From: G039029935 sp039029935
GTDB taxonomy: Bacteria; Chloroflexota; Anaerolineae; Caldilineales; Caldilineaceae
DNA: 10,449 nucleotides
NCBI GenBank assembly: GCA_039029935.1
Contig: JBCCFC010000380.1
Coordinates: forward strand, 1 to 10,449
Reading direction: 5' to 3'
This document shows positions 7,101 through 10,449 of this stretch, one piece after another. Both the position numbers and the translations under genes were made by a program. How positions within the stretch are numbered: the first letter of the stretch is position 1; the number at the start of each line of letters is the position of its first letter. A model generated the notes under the pieces. That model saw only the letters and a list, made by a program, of their open reading frames with translations, was not told the origin of the DNA and did no database searches.

Positions 7101-7726
7101 ATATTGTTTCTGGGACATCCGGTGCAACCGCCTTCACCACAGGTGTGATTGCGCTGATGTTGAGTAGGAATCCCAACTTGACACCCGATCAGGTAAAATA
7201 TCGCTTGATGGCATCGGCAACGCCGATTGTTAAAGAGACAACCACGTTGTCATCAACAATGCAGACAACGTTTAGTATCTTCCAGCAGGGGACAGGGCGC
7301 ATCAATCCATATGCAGCCGTCTATTGGGATGATACACCCAGCAATCCGGATGGGTTGGCAAATCAAGGAATGACACCAAGCACGGCCTATTACGGTCCGG
7401 TTGAGTATGATGAGGTACGGGGTGGGTATTTCTTGGTTGATGAAAACCGCAATCCACGACCAGAAGGGGAGGATTATTTCTGGAATGGTGGCTGGGCCTA
7501 TGCAGGTGGCTGGGCCTATGCAGGCGAGTATGCATGGTCTGGCGGCTGGGCCTATGCTGGTGGTTGGGCCTATGCTGGTGGTTGGGCCTATGCTGGTGGC
7601 TGGGCCTATGCTGGCAATTATTTCCCAAATGATAACTACTATTGGAATACCGATTATTATTGGACAGGCAACAACTATTGGTCAGGTAATGATTATTGGA
7701 GTGGGTTTATTGTCACTGATTACTAA
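4142..7726 (+). CDS. Secreted multidomain subtilisin-like (S8) serine protease with PA14 domains and a poly-Asp linker, copy 2
   Basis: This is a 1,194-residue exported endopeptidase, tandem paralogue of the gene before it. Order: Sec signal peptide (RLRR at 12-15, hydrophobic 20-42, cut after SHA-48 or AQA-50); I9-like propeptide (about 58-125); YLPLI (161-165); galactose-binding-like jelly roll (about 187-352); PA14 domain 1 (about 368-500); acidic linker (about 505-583) with CDDDC and a 22-Asp run; PA14 domain 2 (about 585-736); S8 domain (about 762-1078); hexad tail (1110-1187). Catalytic residues are Asp778 (YIDSGI), His805 (NGHGTLM), Asn901 (AAGNTGP) and Ser993 (GTSGAT). By hand count the 158 residues from GPYWENP to TPIVK match the first copy at 142 positions, while the N-terminal half is visibly more diverged. 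Its only cysteines are Cys522 and Cys526. RR-F-V near the N-terminus is not a proper Tat motif, so Sec export is assumed. It has a strong ribosome binding site of its own and a long upstream spacer, suggesting separate expression. The protease class is secure; substrate and division of labour are unknown. Confidence 0.93.
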   Translation: MRTQRQLTYFTRLRRFVQGFTQMLLMTAVIITVSNTLGYTLWSQVSHAQASPFNATTLPHLQVIVQAPDSDQTATQLNDVIATYGGTVTSELTLIDGVVASVPADQIHALKTDERIGNVTLDAPVHNRESFITAPVMDAETASASVENSPEAISQGENDIYLPLITNGIGQQSRLSTAPNQDQEVAPVMTIYNDELAATWQVVPWAEIRFIDTDSINSEIAVASGQAMAVDFLAGWDGLYLAHGTPIPVTDATMNTQGSYDTLSFWLHGGSTGGQEIWVKALNEVDEDWASSSIVVKAQANHWTYYEIALNELTDGVTGGQTDDQAVLTGLIWQSMQASPQATFYIDNIRLTKQHQMVNNGRAEPQNGLNYRYYEGRWSGLPDFGTLTPAYHGTIDNFKLSVRDRNRNFGVAYDGYIHIETGGHYRFYNKADNASQLYINDQLVVDDTDEQDDSQQQGRIWLHRGYHKIELFFYQKQGDHKLTVKYKGPDTADEKTYIPDEVLYFAIQEQLFSTSILMTSTCDDDCDDGDDDDGDDDDDDDDDDDDDDDDDDDDDDNNESNSNDQANAPISVTTANNNRGTITNNWWTNIDGGLIWYLLNDPDYPNHPDGSDQITKFELPYRWWPHYGVHIQGYLYPPVDGYYHFWVAGNDQHELRLSTDESPQNASIIAHSVSASGYRDWDDYPTQASAPIYLQAGQRYYIEALQKQDVWSGHLSVAWQIPNGTREVIDGTYLSPLDATGGEGRDVINPTGYLDALNVSSIHADAIDGTGVNVGYIDSGISPLVLASAYANAFTGTDINDPNGHGTLMASIAHSQDNHEGQSIGIAPASQIFNFASLDDEGKGTYSSIIEGMDDALLQGVKVVNLSLQGPVLGPYWENPLNQAVEALWEAGIVVVTAAGNTGPHAGSVTTPGNDPFVITVGAYTDNFTPFDDTDDFVPPFSAAGPTEVGFVKPDIVAPGAHLLAQVHSDSNFALDPDSRRTEDGYYIVSGTSGATAFTTGVIALMLSRNPNLTPDQVKYRLMASATPIVKETTTLSSTMQTTFSIFQQGTGRINPYAAVYWDDTPSNPDGLANQGMTPSTAYYGPVEYDEVRGGYFLVDENRNPRPEGEDYFWNGGWAYAGGWAYAGEYAWSGGWAYAGGWAYAGGWAYAGGWAYAGNYFPNDNYYWNTDYYWTGNNYWSGNDYWSGFIVTDY
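5708..5809 (+). repeat. Poly-aspartate coding tract (GAY codons) in the linker of the second protease
   Basis: The tract encodes residues 523-556: Asp runs broken by Cys526, Gly529 and Gly534, then 22 consecutive Asp (535-556), followed by an Asn/Ser-rich stretch. GAT and GAC are mixed irregularly, so it is not a pure trinucleotide microsatellite. It lies between the PA14 domains, where the first protease has a linker about 57 residues shorter without such a run. Calcium or other cation binding, or a stiff solvated spacer, are plausible inferences. Slippage-driven length change is possible. Confidence 0.9.
7469..7702 (+). repeat. Array of 13 in-register hexapeptide (18-bp) repeats, copy 2
   Basis: Residues 1110-1187 read in sixes as EDYFWN, two GGWAYA, GEYAWS, four GGWAYA, GNYFPN, DNYYWN, TDYYWT, GNNYWS and GNDYWS, then GFIVTDY. 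The number of units and the place of the variant GEYAWS are the same as in the first protease, although the DNA differs at many silent sites. All six GGWAYA units use GCC for the first Ala, and the fifth and sixth hexads after EDYFWN are identical in DNA. Protein-level conservation with silent divergence suggests that copy number and pattern are under selection. Confidence 0.85.
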
Positions 7727-7798
7727 CTCTTCGCCAGCAAAGTCCGTTTGAAAAACTATTTTTAAAATATAGCGCTTGTATTTCATTGCGCCTGACAG

Positions 7799-7864
7799 TG
7801 TTATAGGGTTAAACATAAAGAGAAATGGGCATGCCCATTTCTCTTTATGTTTAACCCTATAACA
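7799..7864. terminator. Perfect 66-bp palindrome after the second protease, possible two-way terminator
   Basis: Bases 7799-7831 are the exact reverse complement of 7832-7864, centred on GCATGC. The core AAATGGGCATGCCCATTT is preceded by AAAGAG and followed by CTCTTTATGTTT, so either strand could form a stem with an A-rich side and a U-rich side, as in bidirectional intrinsic terminators. It starts 73 bases after the TAA of the second protease. The full length (up to about 31 pairs with a 4-base loop) and absence of any mismatch exceed what termination needs, so a DNA-level role such as protein binding, cruciform formation or mobile-element remnant remains possible. No flanking target duplication is seen. 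Confidence 0.6.
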
Positions 7865-7933
7865 ATCGTAAGTTCTAAAACCACACAAATGAAAATATCG
7901 TGATTTTCATCAAGCATAATCCACAATAAGCCG

Positions 7934-8004
7934 TACCCATTTCACCGGAATTATCGTCAATAATAGATAGAAAACCGATTTATAGATGAAGACGATAATG
8001 GGTA
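7934..8004. promoter_or_regulatory. Interrupted inverted repeat with TACCCAT and TTATCGTC arms
   Basis: The right arm GACGATAATGGGTA (7991-8004) is the reverse complement of TACCCATTATCGTC. The left side carries the same two blocks, TACCCAT (7934-7940) and TATCGTC (7952-7958), separated by 11 extra bases. CCGTA (7931-7935) and TACGG (8011-8015) add a further complementary pair. It may be an operator with two half-sites or a structured leader; the function is inferred only from symmetry. Confidence 0.35.
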
Positions 8005-8205
8005 TTCCCCTACGGTAAAAGGATAGGTAACTGGTGTACGCTCGGATATAAAATTGGAATAAAAATATTATACAGACTACATATAAATCAACTGTTTACG
8101 CCAGCGTTACATTCATCTTCTACAATTAAGCCACACCTTATATTTTTTAGACAGGTAGGCGTCACGCAATTGGATCGAGTTTCAGATATTGAATCCATCT
8201 AAACG

Positions 8206-8223
8206 ACCGTTATCGTCAACGGT
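8206..8223. promoter_or_regulatory. Small hairpin or operator-like site ACCGTT-ATCGTC-AACGGT
   Basis: ACCGTT (8206-8211) and AACGGT (8218-8223) are perfect inverted repeats around ATCGTC. The site includes TTATCGTCAA, also found at 7951-7960, so it may be a recurrent binding site upstream of the kinase gene. It is short, and the evidence is sequence symmetry only. Confidence 0.35.
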
Positions 8224-8332
8224 AAAAATAAACTATAGTGGTTTAGAGATTGTGGCTTGTTGAGATACACGTATAAAACCAATCTAACACAATCGTGCGA
8301 TTCATGAAATATTGTCGAGAGGACGCTCGCCA

Positions 8333-8365
8333 ATGAAGTATATACAATTATCATATGTTGGTTGA
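8333..8365 (+). CDS. Possible ten-codon leader ORF overlapping the kinase start
   Basis: The ATG at 8333 follows GAGAGGA (8317-8323), the best Shine-Dalgarno in this region, at a normal distance. It would encode MKYIQLSYVG and stop at TGA 8363-8365, just inside the kinase gene, whose ATG at 8355 has no Shine-Dalgarno of its own. This arrangement suits translational coupling, with ribosomes finishing the leader and restarting at 8355. CGAG (8316-8319) and CTCG (8326-8329) could form a small hairpin over the binding site. Whether the peptide is made is unknown. Confidence 0.35.
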   Translation: MKYIQLSYVG

Positions 8366-10340
8366 CACAGAAAAAGTTAGAGAATTAAATAGACAGGCAT
8401 GGGAAGCACGCTACCATAATATAGCCGAGGCCCAAAGATTGAGTGAAGAAGCCTTCACGTTGGCACAGGCTATAAATGATACGCGTGAACAAGCCTTGGC
8501 ACTGCGAACCCTCAGTTACTGCATGGAAAGTAATAGTGCCTATGATAAAGCGATGCAATATGGATTGCAGAGCCTTGCGCTGCTGGAAGAACTCAACGAT
8601 AAAGAAGGGCTTGCCTACACCAATAACATCCTCAGTCGCATTTATTGGGACTTAGGTGATTACCCCAACGCACTGGAATATAACTTACAGGCGTTGACCT
8701 TGGCACAGGCGGTTGGCAACCGTAAGCTAGAGGCATGGATATATAACAACATCGCAATGAACTATGCGCGCTTGGAGAACTACCCTAAAGTCGCAGAGAT
8801 GCTTGCACAGGCTCTTGTCATTTTTCAAGAGCTGGCTGCGCGCCGTGATATTGCAATGACCTATAATAACCTCGCAATGCTTCATTTCTCCACCAATAAC
8901 TTTGATCAGGCATTGATAGAAGCGGAGAAGGGGCTAAGGCTTGCCCGACCATCGGAACACACAGATGATATATACGATATACGTGTGCATCTGCTTGATA
9001 CATTGGGGCAAATTTATACAAAGCTTGAAAACTATGAGCAAGCACTGACACATCTATACGCGTCTCAACGGATTGCTGAAGAGTATAACCTCAAACAAGA
9101 ACATGCCTATGCCAAATTAGGGATTGGCCGTATTTATTATCAACAAGCACAGTACGAGCAGGCCATTCAAGAAACACAAAGTGCAATAACGATTGGCGAT
9201 GCGTTAGAAAGCCAACAGCTACTTCTTGAATGTCATGAACTTCTTTTCGACATTTATCATGCCATCGGTGACTTTGAGCAAGCAGTGTTCCACTATAAAA
9301 CCTATCATAAATTCCATAGCCATGTGTTTAGCGAAGAAAGAGATCGTCGATTTGCAAGACTTGAGGTGCGCTATCGCACAGAAGCCGCCAAAAAAGAGGC
9401 GTTGGCTTATCAGCAAAAAAATGAAGAGTTGGCACAGATTAACACCCAACTACAACAGCTACATCAAGAAAAAGATGACCTCATGAGCATTGTCGCCCAT
9501 GATCTGCGTAGCCCGTTGGGTGGTATTAAGATGTCCATCGACCTCTTGCAAAATTATGGAGACAGATTGGGGCCGGAGAAACGGCAGAAAAAACTCGTTC
9601 AAATGGATGATACAATTGGTAAAATGCTCGATATCATCACCAATCTGCTCGAAAATGCGCAACTCAACCAGCCTACCATTGAGCAATCTGCATTACAGGC
9701 TACATTACAGCCTACAGCATCCGCAGATATACAATCACTCCCCCCACTCCAACCAGCGACCATGATGCTAACTGCGGAAGTCGAACTCCTTCCACTGCTA
9801 CCCATCTTGCAAAGTACCTATGAGCAACATGAGGCTGGTGCTGCCGCCAAACGGATTCTGCTACAACAGCAGTGGAATCAGGACCAGAGGGATGATCAGG
9901 AGCAGCGACACCAGAAAATAGATATGTCACATGTGGATGGCGGTGAGGATACACACGACATCACGCAGCCTCTTATGGTTCTGGGAAACAAAACCAATTT
10001 GCAACAAGTCTTAGACAATTTGCTCTCCAATGCGATTAAATACTCTTACCCTGACTCAACCGTGACGATTGCCGTTTCTCCCCACAGCAGCTATGTACAG
10101 ATTGATGTGACCGATGAAGGGCAGGGGTTGAGCGAAGTGGATAAACAGAAGATTTTTGGACGGTATACTAAGCTGAGTGCAAAACCAACAGCAGGTGAAA
10201 GCTCGATTGGGCTGGGTCTCTATAGCACCAAAAAGCTTATGGAGGCTATGAATGGCTCGATTGCGGTGACATCACCTGGGAAAGATCAAGGAAGCACCTT
10301 TTCGATTTCGCTGCCTGTTGCGCCTACAACAGAACAATAA
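8355..10340 (+). CDS. Cytoplasmic TPR-containing sensor histidine kinase
   Basis: This 661-residue protein has no signal peptide or membrane span. About eight tetratricopeptide repeats fill residues 6-328 (for example YNNIAMNYARLENY and IGRIYYQQAQYEQAI), followed by a coiled coil (about 329-374), a HisKA dimerisation domain with phospho-acceptor His382 (VAHDLRSPL) and a HATPase_c domain (about 475-657). The ATP-binding boxes are visible: N box with Asn555 and Asn559 (DNLLSNAIKYS), G1 with Asp587 (DEGQGL), F box (IFGRY) and G2 (GLGLY, 619-623), ending GSTFSISLP. It should autophosphorylate and pass phosphate to a response regulator; none is fused or present here. The TPRs probably sense through protein contacts. 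A Gln/Asp/His-rich insertion of about 30 residues (508-538) interrupts the ATPase fold between two expected strands. An in-frame TGA at 8334-8336 with no start codon after it leaves ATG 8355 as the first possible start, without a Shine-Dalgarno. Confidence 0.9.
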   Translation: MLVDTEKVRELNRQAWEARYHNIAEAQRLSEEAFTLAQAINDTREQALALRTLSYCMESNSAYDKAMQYGLQSLALLEELNDKEGLAYTNNILSRIYWDLGDYPNALEYNLQALTLAQAVGNRKLEAWIYNNIAMNYARLENYPKVAEMLAQALVIFQELAARRDIAMTYNNLAMLHFSTNNFDQALIEAEKGLRLARPSEHTDDIYDIRVHLLDTLGQIYTKLENYEQALTHLYASQRIAEEYNLKQEHAYAKLGIGRIYYQQAQYEQAIQETQSAITIGDALESQQLLLECHELLFDIYHAIGDFEQAVFHYKTYHKFHSHVFSEERDRRFARLEVRYRTEAAKKEALAYQQKNEELAQINTQLQQLHQEKDDLMSIVAHDLRSPLGGIKMSIDLLQNYGDRLGPEKRQKKLVQMDDTIGKMLDIITNLLENAQLNQPTIEQSALQATLQPTASADIQSLPPLQPATMMLTAEVELLPLLPILQSTYEQHEAGAAAKRILLQQQWNQDQRDDQEQRHQKIDMSHVDGGEDTHDITQPLMVLGNKTNLQQVLDNLLSNAIKYSYPDSTVTIAVSPHSSYVQIDVTDEGQGLSEVDKQKIFGRYTKLSAKPTAGESSIGLGLYSTKKLMEAMNGSIAVTSPGKDQGSTFSISLPVAPTTEQ

Positions 10341-10449
10341 TTCATTTGTGAATTGATGAATTGATGAATGGTTCATAGGGGAAACTCATTAACAGCTAAT
10401 TGACAGGTCATTTAGTCGAATTTTCTTGTATACTAACAGTCGATTGTCA
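10341..10449. promoter_or_regulatory. Non-coding right edge with a second copy of the promoter-like element
   Basis: After the kinase stop come tandem ATTGATGA repeats (about 10352-10367), then TAACAGCTAATTGACAGGT (10390-10408) and TATACTA (10429-10435). The latter two match the element at 3846-3891 in sequence and spacing. No coding sequence is seen. It is probably the control region of a gene lying beyond the window on the + strand. No strong intrinsic terminator for the kinase is visible; ATGAA-TGG-TTCAT (10366-10378) is only a 5-bp stem. Confidence 0.4.

Larger units (their letters stand above)
7727..8354. other. Long spacer between the second protease and the histidine kinase
   Basis: No credible protein-coding ORF is seen apart from a ten-codon leader ORF at its end, and no tRNA or known RNA family is recognised. 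It holds a 66-bp perfect palindrome, a broken inverted repeat at 7934-8004 and a short hairpin at 8206-8223. The 14-mer ATATTTTTTAGACA (8140-8153) also occurs at 3815-3828 in the other spacer. TTATCGTCAA occurs at 7951-7960 and 8210-8219, and its first eight bases occur inverted at 7991-7998. This is more structured than a typical spacer and probably contains the kinase promoter, though no clear -35/-10 pair stands out. Confidence 0.6.

Noticed and set aside
182..7726. Cassette of a mobile element explaining the two proteases
   Set aside because: No transposase, terminal repeats or integrase are present; a plain old tandem duplication explains the diverged silent sites and shared domain order.
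7682..7888. Minus-strand ORF of 68 codons spanning the palindrome
   Set aside because: Half of it is antisense to the protease end and the rest reads through the palindrome; there is no ribosome binding site or recognisable protein.

Overview
The window looks like a chromosomal segment from a member of the Chloroflexota. The reasons are the short YLPLV/YLPLI signature in both large secreted proteins, which I recall as common in secreted Chloroflexota proteins, the fusion of subtilases with PA14 and carbohydrate-binding-like domains, and a long soluble TPR-histidine kinase. The phylum is an inference from protein style; no rRNA or other marker gene is present. All three large genes lie on the + strand, base composition is mid-range, and the intergenic spacers are AT-rich.

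Layout. Positions 1-112 probably hold the last codons of an upstream gene, in an ambiguous frame, ending in a strong stem-loop (104-142). Two tandem paralogous genes follow (182-3652 and 4142-7726). Each encodes a secreted multidomain serine protease of about 1,150-1,200 residues: signal peptide, inhibitor-I9-like propeptide, YLPLV/I motif, galactose-binding-like jelly roll, two PA14 domains, subtilisin S8 catalytic domain with Asp/His/Asn/Ser all present, and a C-terminal Gly/Trp/Tyr array of 13 in-register hexapeptides. The spacer between them (489 bases) has a 14-bp inverted repeat and a promoter-like element that recurs at the right edge of the window. The spacer after the second protease (628 bases) has a perfect 66-bp palindrome and several ATTATCGTC-type sites with inverted repeats. 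The last gene (8355-10340) is a cytoplasmic TPR-HisKA-HATPase histidine kinase. It lacks its own Shine-Dalgarno and may be coupled to a ten-codon leader ORF. The final 109 bases are non-coding and probably carry the control region of the next gene.

How the parts may work together. The proteases are predicted to be exported by Sec, to bind glycans through the jelly-roll and PA14 modules, and to degrade proteins outside the cell. The aromatic hexad tail has no recognised sorting signal and may serve as a surface-retention or self-association module. The two copies agree closely in catalytic core and tail but differ in the linker between the PA14 domains: lysine-rich in the first, and in the second carrying a 22-Asp run preceded by the protein's only two cysteines. 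The kinase is an orphan here (no response regulator in view); any link to the proteases is positional only. The most unusual items are the hexad tail, the propeptide separated from its protease domain by roughly 570 residues, the poly-Asp/CxxxC linker and the 66-bp palindrome.
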